A DNA stretch of 64,000 nucleotides from Sporosarcina sp. (GTDB taxonomy: Bacteria; Bacillota; Bacilli; Bacillales_A; Planococcaceae), in NCBI GenBank assembly GCA_026169375.1, contig JAPFCR010000036.1:62001-126000 (forward strand), given 5' to 3'. Of the stretch, positions 20,640-29,595 are shown piece after piece (the first letter of the stretch is position 1; every line of letters begins with the position of its first letter). The position numbers were made by a program, and so were the translations under genes. Under the pieces are notes generated by a model. It worked only from the letters and a program-made list of their open reading frames with translations. It was not told the DNA's origin and searched no databases.

Positions 20640-20708
20640 GTGACATGCTCCTTTTATTAATCTTTTATTTGTAAAAAACATTTTGTGTTTATAATAATTA
20701 AAATTAAA

Positions 20709-20831
20709 TTAAGCTACATAAGAAAGTCGTGCATTTGTTGAATAGCGAGCTAATGTTTCTTTCGCTTCACTTTGATTCTGATACTCAAAAATTCTGAAAG
20801 ACTGCTGTTCGAAAACTGTGACTACCCACAT
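20709..20831 (-). CDS. 40-residue protein, tandem copy B
   Basis: Second copy of the same small gene, 70 bases upstream of copy A, reading MWVVTVFEQQSFRIFEYQNQ and ending LSYVA. It differs from copy A at three residues (His/Gln at 18, and two near position 32-33). The first half of the gene and its ribosome binding site are identical to copy A at the DNA level, suggesting a recent duplication or gene conversion. Role unknown. Confidence 0.75.
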   Translation of the reverse strand: MWVVTVFEQQSFRIFEYQNQSEAKETLARYSTNARLSYVA

Positions 20832-21267
20832 GTGACATGCTCCTTTTGTTTTCTTTTTATTGTTAACCTTAATATACTATATTTTTTCTGAGAATAATGG
20901 GCATGTGAAAACCTTCACAAATACTCCATAATGAAAGCACTTACATGTGAATGTTTTGTGACAAAACTATGTAAACAAAATTAATTACAGATTACTCTTT
21001 AAATTCACGCGATAAAAAGCTAAACAAAAGAAGTACGAATTTTATGTATCCATTTAAATTTTCATGGTTTAATAAGTAGTAAAGAACGCAAGATTCAAGC
21101 AAAAGAATAATTCAACGCACAAAAGAAAATGAGTTGAATTGTTCGAAGCGCTCGTTCAGGAGGATAAAACAATCAGATGAAATGTTCACTGATACTTTTA
21201 ACGAATGAAATTATCTACCTCAAATGTTACAATTAAAGGAATATAATAGAATGAAAGGGGTTTTACG
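20832..21267. other. Gene-free stretch upstream of the MOSC gene
   Basis: No convincing reading frame on either strand. The left part should hold the promoter of the 40-residue protein genes (minus strand), and TATAAT at 21242-21247, 21 bases before the MOSC start, is a candidate -10 element for the plus strand; I could not place a good -35 box. Confidence 0.4.
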
Positions 21268-21999
21268 ATGCATGTACCAAAAGAAACAATCGCCACTCTT
21301 GACTCAATTTTCGTTGGATTACCTAAAACTTTAGGAGACGCTACTGCTAAAAAGCCAATTGACCGTGAATGGACAACTGCAATTTTCAAAGAACGTGTAA
21401 ATGATCCCATTTATGTAGGGAAAACAAATTTAACTGGCGATCAACAAGCCGATTTAAAACATCATGGTGGACCGGAAAAAGCCATTTTTACTTATCCTTC
21501 TGAACACTATCTTTACTGGCAAGAAAAGTTAAATCAATCAACGATTACACAAGGTGGAATGGGTGAAAATTTCTCAACAATTCATATGTTTGAAAAAGAC
21601 GTTGCAATTGGCGACACTTTTGAAATCGGCGAAGCGATTATTCAAGTTTCTCAACCTCGACAACCTTGTTGGAAACCAGCACGGAGATACCGAACGAAAG
21701 AATTAGCTGTGCTTCTTCAAAACTCAGGCCGTACAGGATGGTATTACCGCGTACTTCGAGAAGGTTGGATTGAAGCAGGTCAATCATTAAAGCTGATTGA
21801 ACGCGCTGCACCTGAGTGGACAGTTGAAAAATGCAATGAAGTGATGCACCGTGATCGTGAAAACTTCGAACAAATTGCTAAGCTTTTTGAAGTAAAGACT
21901 TTAGCGACAAACTGGCAAGCAACTTTACAAAAACGACTGGAAAATAAAAAAGCAGAAAGCATCGAAAGACGTGTGTATGGACCAAATGTAGAGGCATAA
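21268..21999 (+). CDS. MOSC domain protein, YiiM-like
   Basis: 243 residues. The MOSC core contains DQQADLKHHGGPEKAIFTYP, GGMGENFST and the conserved cysteine in VSQPRQPCWKPARRY, followed by a C-terminal helical extension as in YiiM/YflK. MOSC proteins handle sulfur at molybdenum-cofactor-related sites; YiiM-type members help reduce N-hydroxylated compounds. AAAGGGG precedes the ATG. It stands alone, not in an operon. Confidence 0.88.
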   Translation: MHVPKETIATLDSIFVGLPKTLGDATAKKPIDREWTTAIFKERVNDPIYVGKTNLTGDQQADLKHHGGPEKAIFTYPSEHYLYWQEKLNQSTITQGGMGENFSTIHMFEKDVAIGDTFEIGEAIIQVSQPRQPCWKPARRYRTKELAVLLQNSGRTGWYYRVLREGWIEAGQSLKLIERAAPEWTVEKCNEVMHRDRENFEQIAKLFEVKTLATNWQATLQKRLENKKAESIERRVYGPNVEA

Positions 22000-22227
22000 A
22001 GTGACATCTCAATATAAATTTATGCTTCTTAAAATATTTTTCTGGATTTTTCCATAATTCATTTTTTAAATAACCACTAATCACTCAAGACCAATCTTAA
22101 ATAATTAGGCATACTTTACACAAAAGTTAACAATTATCATTATTTTATAATAACTTCTATTTTATAGCTTTACGATAGATTTTTAAATCGCTAAAATGTA
22201 TGATAACTCTTAGTAGGAGGGTTTTAC

Positions 22228-23715
22228 ATGTCGGATTCATCAGGTAATACTGAGGGAAATAATACATCCAGAGGTTTTCTTGGACATCCTAAAGGCTTAT
22301 TCACCTTGTTTTTCACAGAATTCTGGGAGCGTTTTTCTTATTATGGAATGCGCGCGATTTTAGTCTTTTATATGTACTATGAAGTATCGCAAGGCGGTCT
22401 AGGGTTATCACAACCTATCGCATTATCTATTATGTCAGTATATGGTTCACTCGTATATATGTCTGGAATTATTGGCGGTTGGTTAGCAGATCGTATTTTC
22501 GGAACATCGAAAGCCGTATTTTACGGCGGAGTGCTCATCATGCTTGGACATATTGCACTTGCAATTCCAGGTAATTTGACGATGTTCTTTATTTCAATGG
22601 TTTTAATCGTATTAGGGACAGGGTTATTAAAGCCTAACGTTTCACATATTGTTGGTGATTTATATGATATTAACGATAACCGCCGCGATGCAGGATTTAG
22701 TATTTTCTATATGGGGATTAACTTAGGTGGATTTATTTCACCGTTAATCGTTGGAGAATTAATGCGTACAAGCTTCCATTTAGGGTTTGGTGTGGCAGCA
22801 GTCGGAATGTTCCTTGGTTTGGTCGTATTCGTTGCAACAAAAAAGAAATATTTAGGAACAGCGGGTACACAAGTTCCCAACCCATTAGCACCTAATGAGA
22901 AAAAAAGCGTTATCATAACACTTGGTGTTTTTATCTTAGCATTAGCTATCATTGTTCCAGTGACTATTCGCTTAGGATGGCTAACATTTGATTCATTTGT
23001 CGGCGTCGTAGGAATTTTAGCATTTGTGATTCCAACAATCTATTTTGTTGTGATGTATAGAAGTCCAAAAACAAACGAGGTTGAACAATCAAGGTTATTG
23101 GCATACATACCTTTATTTTTAGCATCCGTTTTATTCTGGGTCATCGCAGAGCAAGGGTCAACTGTGTTGGCAGTTTATGCGGATACAAGAACAAATTTAG
23201 ATTTTATGGGTATTCAATTATCCCCTGCATGGTTCCAGTCGTTCTGGCCATTGTTCATTATTTTCTTAGCACCGATATTTGCAGTACTTTGGACAAAACT
23301 TGGCGATCGACAACCAAATATTCCACAAAAATTTGCATTTGGATTATTTTTTGCCGGGTTATCATTTTTTGTCATTTTATTACCAGGTTATCTCGGCGGA
23401 GCTGATGCGCTCGTTAACCCACTTTGGTTAGTCCTAAGTATTTTCTTTGTTGCAATCGGAGAACTTTGTCTATCACCTGTTGGATTATCCGCTACGACGA
23501 AATTAGCGCCAGCAGCATTCTCTGCACAAACAATGAGTCTATGGTTTTTATCAAACGCGGCAGCACAAGCACTGAACGCACAACTTGTAAAACTGTATTC
23601 AGCTAAAACAGAAGTGATTTATTTTGGTTCAATTGGTGGTTCAGCTATCATTTTAGCTATTTTATTAGTCGCCATCTCCCCAGTTATTCAACGGGCGATG
23701 AAAGGCATTAAATAA
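22228..23715 (+). CDS. dtpT: Proton-dependent di/tripeptide transporter, POT family
   Basis: 495 residues with about fourteen membrane segments. The POT signature is clear in TEFWERFSYYGMRAI (the ExxERFxYY motif for proton coupling) and in the FSIFYMGINLGGFISPLI region. Members import short peptides, as DtpT in lactic acid bacteria and Bacillus. GTAGGAGGG precedes the ATG, and TTTACG / TAAAAT 17 bases apart around 22168-22196 is a plausible promoter. Confidence 0.93.
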   Translation: MSDSSGNTEGNNTSRGFLGHPKGLFTLFFTEFWERFSYYGMRAILVFYMYYEVSQGGLGLSQPIALSIMSVYGSLVYMSGIIGGWLADRIFGTSKAVFYGGVLIMLGHIALAIPGNLTMFFISMVLIVLGTGLLKPNVSHIVGDLYDINDNRRDAGFSIFYMGINLGGFISPLIVGELMRTSFHLGFGVAAVGMFLGLVVFVATKKKYLGTAGTQVPNPLAPNEKKSVIITLGVFILALAIIVPVTIRLGWLTFDSFVGVVGILAFVIPTIYFVVMYRSPKTNEVEQSRLLAYIPLFLASVLFWVIAEQGSTVLAVYADTRTNLDFMGIQLSPAWFQSFWPLFIIFLAPIFAVLWTKLGDRQPNIPQKFAFGLFFAGLSFFVILLPGYLGGADALVNPLWLVLSIFFVAIGELCLSPVGLSATTKLAPAAFSAQTMSLWFLSNAAAQALNAQLVKLYSAKTEVIYFGSIGGSAIILAILLVAISPVIQRAMKGIK

Positions 23716-23722
23716 GATTTTT

Positions 23723-23762
23723 AAAAATACGAAGGGAATTTTACAGTTCCCTTCGTATTTTT
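23723..23762. terminator. Strong terminator of the peptide transporter gene
   Basis: Sixteen-base perfect arms AAAAATACGAAGGGAA (23723-23738) and TTCCCTTCGTATTTTT (23747-23762), with T residues following on the plus strand. Confidence 0.92.
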
Positions 23763-23789
23763 AAATTTACATATTAATTAATCAAAATA

Positions 23790-23831
23790 CAACGCCCTCT
23801 TCCAAAATTCAATCGGCGAGAGCGTTGTTTT
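23790..23831. terminator. Second hairpin between convergent genes
   Basis: CAACGCCCT pairs with AGAGCGTTG allowing one G-T pair, followed by TTTTATTT on the plus strand. It may act as a backup terminator for both convergent genes. Confidence 0.55.
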
Positions 23832-23876
23832 ATTTAAAAGCACCAACCTATCAATTTAACAGCAATTTAACAGACA

Positions 23877-24677
23877 TCATTCAGCAAATATAGCGTCAAT
23901 GATTTGATCTTCTTTTTGGTCAAGCATGTTTTTATGAATGACTCGATTTACTTCTTTATTCATTGCTTTTTCCAATTCATGTGAAACATTTGTTTCTCCA
24001 ATAATGTATATATTTTCCCATTCTCGATCTTTCGCGAGCTTATCAAGTTTTCCAGCAATCTTTAGAAACCATCGATGCTGATTTGCCTCGAAACGTTTTT
24101 CAAAATTATCGACTTGCGCATTATGTGCACCAAGCCCAGATGAATGGAAACCTTGACGTGGTCCGACTTTTTCTTTCCAATCCTCTGTTTGAATGTCTAA
24201 TTCATAATCTTTTAAAGGACTTGTTTCATTTAGTAAAGCTTCTAGTACTCTAATTTCGTTATGCTGCACAAGAATAATGCCTGATTTTGAATACTTGTCT
24301 ACTAATGTATTCAATTGCGCTAATGCTGGTTTTTCTTCCCAATGAAATTCAGATTTCACACGTAACTGAAGTTGCTTTGTAAACCAAACCGATGCATCTG
24401 CAGCAACGAAAATAACCATCGCTCTCTTCAAATTTCGTTCGTGTTCAAAGACGTATTTTTCCACTTCATCTTTGACCTTTTGGAAATTTTTCAGTTCATC
24501 TTTCTGGGCATCTTCTTTTAATGATAGTTCTAATTGATGTAAACCATTTTTTAAAGTTGTTTTCCATTTACCACCTTGCTGATCTGGATCAGTTGGATCT
24601 GTATTCAAATAAATAGACAACACTTTTTCTTGACTACTCATTTGCGTCAATTGTTCAATATCTTGTAAAATTCCCAT
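23877..24677 (-). CDS. VLRF1 family aeRF1-type release-factor-like protein
   Basis: 266 residues beginning with an N-terminal part (VLSIYLNTDPTDPDQQGG) and a central VLRF1-like domain that ends with a helical region (NFEKRFEANQHRWFLKIAG). The pattern matches the bacterial VLRF1/aeRF1 group, relatives of eukaryotic release factor 1 and Vms1, thought to act as peptidyl-tRNA hydrolases in ribosome rescue. The usual GGQ motif is replaced in this group; around residues 173-185 a glycine/glutamine loop (GPRQGFHSSGLGAHN) is the likely active loop. Stand-alone gene, a good candidate for stress-related ribosome rescue. Confidence 0.75.
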   Translation of the reverse strand: MGILQDIEQLTQMSSQEKVLSIYLNTDPTDPDQQGGKWKTTLKNGLHQLELSLKEDAQKDELKNFQKVKDEVEKYVFEHERNLKRAMVIFVAADASVWFTKQLQLRVKSEFHWEEKPALAQLNTLVDKYSKSGIILVQHNEIRVLEALLNETSPLKDYELDIQTEDWKEKVGPRQGFHSSGLGAHNAQVDNFEKRFEANQHRWFLKIAGKLDKLAKDREWENIYIIGETNVSHELEKAMNKEVNRVIHKNMLDQKEDQIIDAIFAE

Positions 24678-24803
24678 TTTACTACACTCCTTTACCTAGT
24701 TTTCGTTTAATCACTCTATTCTTCTCTTCCTTTTTAATTGAAACGTAAACATGGCTCACGGAAAAAATTAAATCAATGGCTATATGGGATATATTCTTGC
24801 GGC

Positions 24804-26237
24804 TTAAACAGTAATAATTTGGTGATTATCTTTTAATTTAAAAGCACCGGCATCTCTTAAAAATGATTGAATGACTTCGATTGAGAAGGCTTCATGATAT
24901 ACTTTAGCATCTTCATATCCTTTTAAAATTTGAGCACCTGCACTCACAATTTTATATGTTTTATGGTCATTTAACGCTTCTTTTCCAACATGAAACGTTT
25001 GAATACGATAACCTTTTGGACTGTAGGGTTTGTACGTAAGCGAAAGTCCGGAAGAGCGTAAGACATACCCGCCTTTTTGGTCAAATGGATCTTTAGCATG
25101 GACCATTTCTAAATTATTTTCCATTGCTTTTCGTAAATTATGCCCTTCAATTTCCATTGTAAATATATTTGGGTTCGTCGGAATAATACTATGCAAATCA
25201 TACAATGTGACAGGGCCTTTTCCGATTGGAGGACCATATCGCCAACCATGAGACAATGCAATATCTGCTCCGTAATTGTGTAAATAAGCATTTGTAATTA
25301 ATTTATCCATCGGCGCTTCCTGTAGCGTCATTCTGTGTAAAATTTCATCCGTGGAACCGACAATATCATTCATCATCCCGTCGTATGGCTGAAGTGCGCT
25401 GGCTACTAATTCTTGAATGATTGGATCTGCTTTCCATTGTTCCTCGACATCTAGCAATTGGTAGTCAAAGCTCATAATTTCTTTATTTTCAACGACAAGA
25501 TCTAAACGTCCTAAAAAGGCAGAGTTTGAACCCGCTTGAACAACAATTGTTCCATTCGTTGTAATCGGCCTCGTCACCCTGTCATGACTATGACCAGATA
25601 AAATCAAATCCACTCTCTCTACCATTGACGCTAGCTTTACATCAAGGGATAATCCCAAATGGCTCACAATAACGATTAGATCAACTTGAGCCTCTATTTC
25701 GCGAATAATTTCTTTTACTTCTTCTACGCCTAATGAAAATGATAGCCCTTTTGTAAAACTTTCAGGCATTGTTTTTTCTTCATGACCGTAAGTTAAACCA
25801 ATGACACCAACTTTTATTCCCGTCATTTCTTTAATCATATAAGGTGTTAAAAACGGATTTCCATTATTTGCATCTTGTACATTACAAGCAAGCGCTGGAA
25901 ATGGGAGCTGCTCTACTAATTTTTCTAACTTTTCTTTCCCGTAAGCATAATCCCAATTCCCTGGTACAAATCCGTCTAATTCCATTTGTTGTAAAATTGG
26001 AATTAACGCTTCTCCGCGACTTTCAATTAAAGGAAGTGTTCCGTGAAATAAATCTCCGCCATCAAAAAATAATACATTTTCTTTCTCTTCTTTCACCTTT
26101 TTTACGTATTGGTTAATCTTCGCGAGACCGCCTGCTTTACGTAAAATAGGTTGACTCCCTTGCCAATAAAACTCATCATGCATGTCAATACAGCCGTGTG
26201 TATCATTCTGTTGGAAGATCGTAATTTTTTTCCCCAT
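24804..26237 (-). CDS. Cytosolic metallophosphatase/5'-nucleotidase, YunD-like
   Basis: 477 residues: an N-terminal calcineurin-like phosphoesterase domain with the metal ligands in FQQNDTHGCID, FFDGGDLFHGT, PGNWDYAYG (in place of the usual GNHEFD), VSHLG and SGHSHD, followed by a 5'-nucleotidase C-terminal domain from about residue 290. There is no signal peptide or anchor, unlike UshA/YfkN; size and layout match Bacillus subtilis YunD. It probably removes phosphate from a nucleotide or related metabolite in the cytosol. AAAGGTAGGG precedes the ATG. The GNWD variant of GNHD/E is worth noting and also occurs in YunD-like proteins. Confidence 0.85.
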   Translation of the reverse strand: MGKKITIFQQNDTHGCIDMHDEFYWQGSQPILRKAGGLAKINQYVKKVKEEKENVLFFDGGDLFHGTLPLIESRGEALIPILQQMELDGFVPGNWDYAYGKEKLEKLVEQLPFPALACNVQDANNGNPFLTPYMIKEMTGIKVGVIGLTYGHEEKTMPESFTKGLSFSLGVEEVKEIIREIEAQVDLIVIVSHLGLSLDVKLASMVERVDLILSGHSHDRVTRPITTNGTIVVQAGSNSAFLGRLDLVVENKEIMSFDYQLLDVEEQWKADPIIQELVASALQPYDGMMNDIVGSTDEILHRMTLQEAPMDKLITNAYLHNYGADIALSHGWRYGPPIGKGPVTLYDLHSIIPTNPNIFTMEIEGHNLRKAMENNLEMVHAKDPFDQKGGYVLRSSGLSLTYKPYSPKGYRIQTFHVGKEALNDHKTYKIVSAGAQILKGYEDAKVYHEAFSIEVIQSFLRDAGAFKLKDNHQIITV

Positions 26238-26450
26238 ATTACCCTACCTTTCGCGTATCAAATTTACTTCACTCTTCCCTTAATTCGACAAAATAACTCA
26301 TTTTGCATATTTTATTAAGTGAAAAGGGATTATGTTGTTTTATCTTTAATAATGTCGAAAATTGTCATTCATTCAATCATCATCATATGAAAATTGATGT
26401 GCCGAGTAACGACAATTTTTGACATGAGTCTACGAATAATTAACTATACA

Positions 26451-26487
26451 AAAAAGCGCGTGGAATTTACCGTCCCACGCGCTTTTC
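26451..26487. terminator. Strong hairpin with flanking A and T runs
   Basis: AAAAAGCGCGTGG (26451-26463) pairs with CCACGCGCTTTT (26475-26486). It lies more than 200 bases upstream of the nucleotidase start and more than 300 past the acetamidase stop, so the transcript it ends is not obvious. Confidence 0.75.
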
Positions 26488-26572
26488 TAATCTACTCAAT
26501 TTAAAAACTCGACATATCTACTCATTTCAACACCAATCTTACTACCTATTTTCTTAATGATAAAGTGAAACT

Positions 26573-26703
26573 TCAATCAGTGGGGGTTTTCTTCATCCCC
26601 CACTGATTGTTAGTTGAACCAATCGGGCTTTTACGGGCAGTTGATCTCCCACTTACCTTTACCGTTTTCACTTAAATCTTGAAGTGGGAGTCTTACTGCC
26701 CGT
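26573..26703. repeat. Double-hairpin element, possible insertion-sequence end or structured RNA
   Basis: Hairpin 1 pairs CAATCAGTGGGGG (26573-26585) with CCCCCACTGATTG (26597-26609). Hairpin 2 is nested: ACGGGCAGT (26633-26641) with ACTGCCCGT (26695-26703), and CTCCCACTT (26646-26654) with AAGTGGGAG (26682-26690). The sequence style resembles the hairpin ends found beside IS200/IS605-type TnpB elements in Bacillales, but no transposase frame remains here. This is a relict or an independent structured RNA. Confidence 0.6.
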
Positions 26704-26774
26704 TAATGCGGGATAAACAATACAGGACATTAAGCTTTGCCGAGATGAGCAATAGTTCAACTTTATCACTTGAA

Positions 26775-26810
26775 ACAAAAAAGCCATCTTTAATAAAAAA
26801 GATAGCTTTC
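26775..26810 (-). terminator. Terminator of the acetamidase gene
   Basis: AAGCTATCTTT pairs with AAAGATGGCTT (one G-T pair), followed by TTTTTTG on the minus strand. Confidence 0.8.
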
Positions 26811-26831
26811 TATCATGATTGAAAAGACAAT

Positions 26832-28139
26832 TCATGCTCGATTTTTATATTGTTGATCGATGACATCATATAATTTTACATCTTTAAGCGCATTGACTGG
26901 CATTTGAAATGTAACCGTCACTACCCCGGGATTTCGTCCAATTTCAATTGAACCAGTAATCGTCGCGCGGTTCATAATTTCAGGAACAGATGCATTAAAC
27001 AAATGCGCTGCTCGTTCCAATCCATTATCTGTCGCTTCATTTAGCGTGGCTCCAGTACCGACGAATGATAATGGAAGTGACTCCTCCACCTCATTCATCT
27101 TCCATGCTGCTGCTAGTTTTTCAGCAGTATGTTTTTCTTCCCTAGTTAGCAGCTTTGCTGTGTAAGGTAAATCTTCCTCGTTTGGTAATAATATAGGTCC
27201 TTCTAATTCCACATCTTTTAATACATGTACTTGCAAATGAACAATCCCCGCAACATCCGCTGTATGCCCTGCAATTTCCCCATCACCTTGCATTGCATGC
27301 ATGTCACCTAAGTAGACACCGCCCCCTTCAACTTTCACTGGACAAATAAGCGTAGATCTTGTACGTACGCGGTTAATATCCATATGCCCATCCGTTCGAT
27401 GTTTATCTAATTCTTCTTGTGTTACTGCATAGTCGTGAGGCGCACCAACAAGGAAAGAACCAAAATCACCTGCATTGTGTGAATCTGGCAATGCTTTTGA
27501 GGGTGTCGTTCCTAGTTGCCCTAAAAATGGACGCATTCGGGCAACTGTTCCAATCAAATCATGAGGTGCAAACGTAACCACTGGATTCTGCACCGAATTC
27601 TCAGGCGGTCGCATATAATGACGTCCATTTCTTGCCACTTTTTCAGTTGCTTCTTTTGATAATGTAAGACCAATTTCTCCAGCTTCATCAAAAGCCATTG
27701 TATAACCGTTTGGAATAACAAATGGAGTAATATCCGCATCACACGTTGCACAACGAATGGCATCTTGACCGATTCCTTTTATAACTGTCTCAGGATTTAA
27801 TGTTCCACATCCAGAGCATTTTACCGCTACAAATGGGTCACCTAAAAATCTTCCTTCAATAGGTTCATCGCTTCCCGAAGCTGTTGCGATTGACGTGACA
27901 TTAATAGATTGAATTGTAATCGCAACTGCATCCCCAACTTCTGCACCTTCAATAAAAACAGGCTGGGTTACTTCATGTCCACCTTTTAAACAAGGCGTAA
28001 TCATGGGTCCCCAACATCCCGGAGCTGTATTCGCAACAATATGACCACCGTCTTTCAAAGGACCTAACATTTCCTTTTTAGGATCTAAAATTCCATCTAC
28101 AAAAGAATTCACGAATAATGTATCGACAACTTTCGACAT
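26832..28139 (-). CDS. Acetamidase/formamidase family protein
   Basis: 435 residues of the FmdA/AmdA family, which hydrolyses short amides to acid and ammonia. The family motifs HIVANTAPGCWGPM, the glycine-rich region GGGVYLGDMHAMQGDGEIAGH (metal/active site, histidine and aspartates) and the C-terminal ERAAHLFN block are present. A CSGC...CATC pair (about residues 108-133) could bind zinc. No amide transporter or regulator adjoins it, so the natural substrate is open. Confidence 0.9.
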   Translation of the reverse strand: MSKVVDTLFVNSFVDGILDPKKEMLGPLKDGGHIVANTAPGCWGPMITPCLKGGHEVTQPVFIEGAEVGDAVAITIQSINVTSIATASGSDEPIEGRFLGDPFVAVKCSGCGTLNPETVIKGIGQDAIRCATCDADITPFVIPNGYTMAFDEAGEIGLTLSKEATEKVARNGRHYMRPPENSVQNPVVTFAPHDLIGTVARMRPFLGQLGTTPSKALPDSHNAGDFGSFLVGAPHDYAVTQEELDKHRTDGHMDINRVRTRSTLICPVKVEGGGVYLGDMHAMQGDGEIAGHTADVAGIVHLQVHVLKDVELEGPILLPNEEDLPYTAKLLTREEKHTAEKLAAAWKMNEVEESLPLSFVGTGATLNEATDNGLERAAHLFNASVPEIMNRATITGSIEIGRNPGVVTVTFQMPVNALKDVKLYDVIDQQYKNRA

Positions 28140-28450
28140 CTAGCACACTCCCTTTCTCGTTAATAATTCAAATAGACTGTATATTCTAATAGTAACGAAT
28201 GGAATAAGAGAAGGCAAACAAACAATCCCTCCATTTACTTAGGACAGAGTTTTTTATTGATGGAAACATGGCTGCTATTCATAATGTTTCAGATAAAGAT
28301 GGAATCTTTTTCCATTTGATTCAGGCAAAATCCTTTCATTTAAAAGTGATTGATTCGAGCTTCCTTTTGTATAATACATCGAAAATTATACAATCATTGA
28401 AACTTTTTTTCTAATAGTGTATCTATATATAGCCATTTTCTACACTTCAA

Positions 28451-28738
28451 CTACTTCTTTTCAAAAACATGAGAACCAAATATATAATGATTTAACGATT
28501 TTTTCCTTGCATCAATTTCCATCGTGAGCTGATTTCGCTTTTCTTCTAATTTATGATTCTCCGTTAGTTTCTCCTGAATTGAAGCACAAGATATTGTGTC
28601 ACCTCGCTCCTAATATTCAATTTCTTTCTGTAGCTTCTCCAATTCATAGTGCTTTTTTGTGCAGATGCAGCATTCGTTACTTCTTTTTTCTCCAACTCTT
28701 TACGCGTCTCATAAAGACTTTCTAAAAAAACTCATAAC
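28451..28738 (-). pseudogene. Decayed coiled-coil protein gene
   Basis: Minus-strand fragments in successive frames read ESLYETRKELEKKEVTNAAS, then HYELEKLQKEIEY, then after a stop IQEKLTENHKLEEKRNQL and FGSHVFEKK up to a TAG at 28451. Frame changes occur in the T7 run near 28730, near 28655, and a stop near 28609. The heptad-like Leu/Glu/Lys pattern suggests a coiled-coil protein, not identifiable further. The remaining gap 28140-28450 holds only a short plus-strand open stretch that I do not consider a gene. Confidence 0.5.
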
Positions 28739-28759
28739 AATCCTTCCAAAAACTTTCGC

Positions 28760-28795
28760 AAACAAACTCTTCCCGCATAAGAGAAGAGTTTGTTT
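28760..28795. terminator. Hairpin terminator
   Basis: Perfect 13-base arms AAACAAACTCTTC (28760-28772) and GAAGAGTTTGTTT (28783-28795). It lies between the RNase H-like gene and the decayed coiled-coil frame, and could end transcripts in either direction. Confidence 0.75.
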
Positions 28796-28870
28796 ATTCG
28801 ATTACTTAAATTGGAGCAAACAATTATTTTCCCGTCATTTTTTAAAAATAAATCACTAAATTGCATCTGC

Positions 28871-29527
28871 TCATTCCACTTCACTCGTCGCCATAATCTC
28901 CGTGCCATTTAAAGCTTGTGTGGCAAGTCGGTCGGCTTCTTTATTCGCATTTCGATTCACTAAATAATAATCTGGATAAACATTTAATGAATCCATTTTC
29001 GCTTCAATTTTATCCGCCCAATCAGATAAATTCTTTTCAATTGCTGGCCAATCTTCCATTAAATGATTAATGACAACACGAGAATCACCAATAATTCGAA
29101 TTGGTAAATGGTGAACATTTAAAAACTCCAGCTCTTTTATACATAAGTGAAGCGCTGCATACTCCGCTTCATTATTTGACTTCAGTCCAGTAACCTGCGC
29201 ATTCTTTCGAAGTCTATAAGATTTCCCGTTTTGATCATAGTAAATCACACAACCTAAGCCTGCCGTTCTAGTCGCCCGGTCAAATCCACCGTCAAAATAA
29301 ATAATAATATTATGTGGTTCGGTTTCAATTTCCTTCAAATATTCCTTCATCTCTTTTACTGTCCATGAACTATCAAATCGGTCGATGAAAGTAATTGTTT
29401 TCGTACGGCCTGTTTTCTGTAGGTCCATAGCAATCGAGAGTGCCTGTACCGCTTCAATTTCATCAGAATGAAAAGTAACATTCTCTCCCTTTGTTTTCCC
29501 GTAGTTCCATTCAATACGAACTTTCAT
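28871..29527 (-). CDS. RNase H-like domain protein
   Basis: 218 residues. An N-terminal domain of about 75 residues (family-typical partner of this type in Bacillales) is followed by an RNase HI fold with the acidic residues in IIYFDGGFD, NNEAEYAA, IIGDSRVV and EADRLATQ. This matches the ribonuclease HI-related/reverse-transcriptase-like group (YpeP type) that cuts RNA in RNA-DNA hybrids or has related activity. The ATG at 29527 is chosen because GGAGG lies seven to eight bases upstream; the frame extends to 29560 without a site. Confidence 0.85.
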   Translation of the reverse strand: MKVRIEWNYGKTKGENVTFHSDEIEAVQALSIAMDLQKTGRTKTITFIDRFDSSWTVKEMKEYLKEIETEPHNIIIYFDGGFDRATRTAGLGCVIYYDQNGKSYRLRKNAQVTGLKSNNEAEYAALHLCIKELEFLNVHHLPIRIIGDSRVVINHLMEDWPAIEKNLSDWADKIEAKMDSLNVYPDYYLVNRNANKEADRLATQALNGTEIMATSEVE

Positions 29528-29595
29528 GACAACACCTCCAAAGTTATTCATGAGTTCCAATATTTTATTAATAAATTATAACTTCCCATAACAAT

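Noticed and set aside
28255..28412. Plus-strand open stretch of about 50 codons
   Set aside because: No ribosome binding site, ends in a poor hydrophobic tail, and no recognisable protein pattern.
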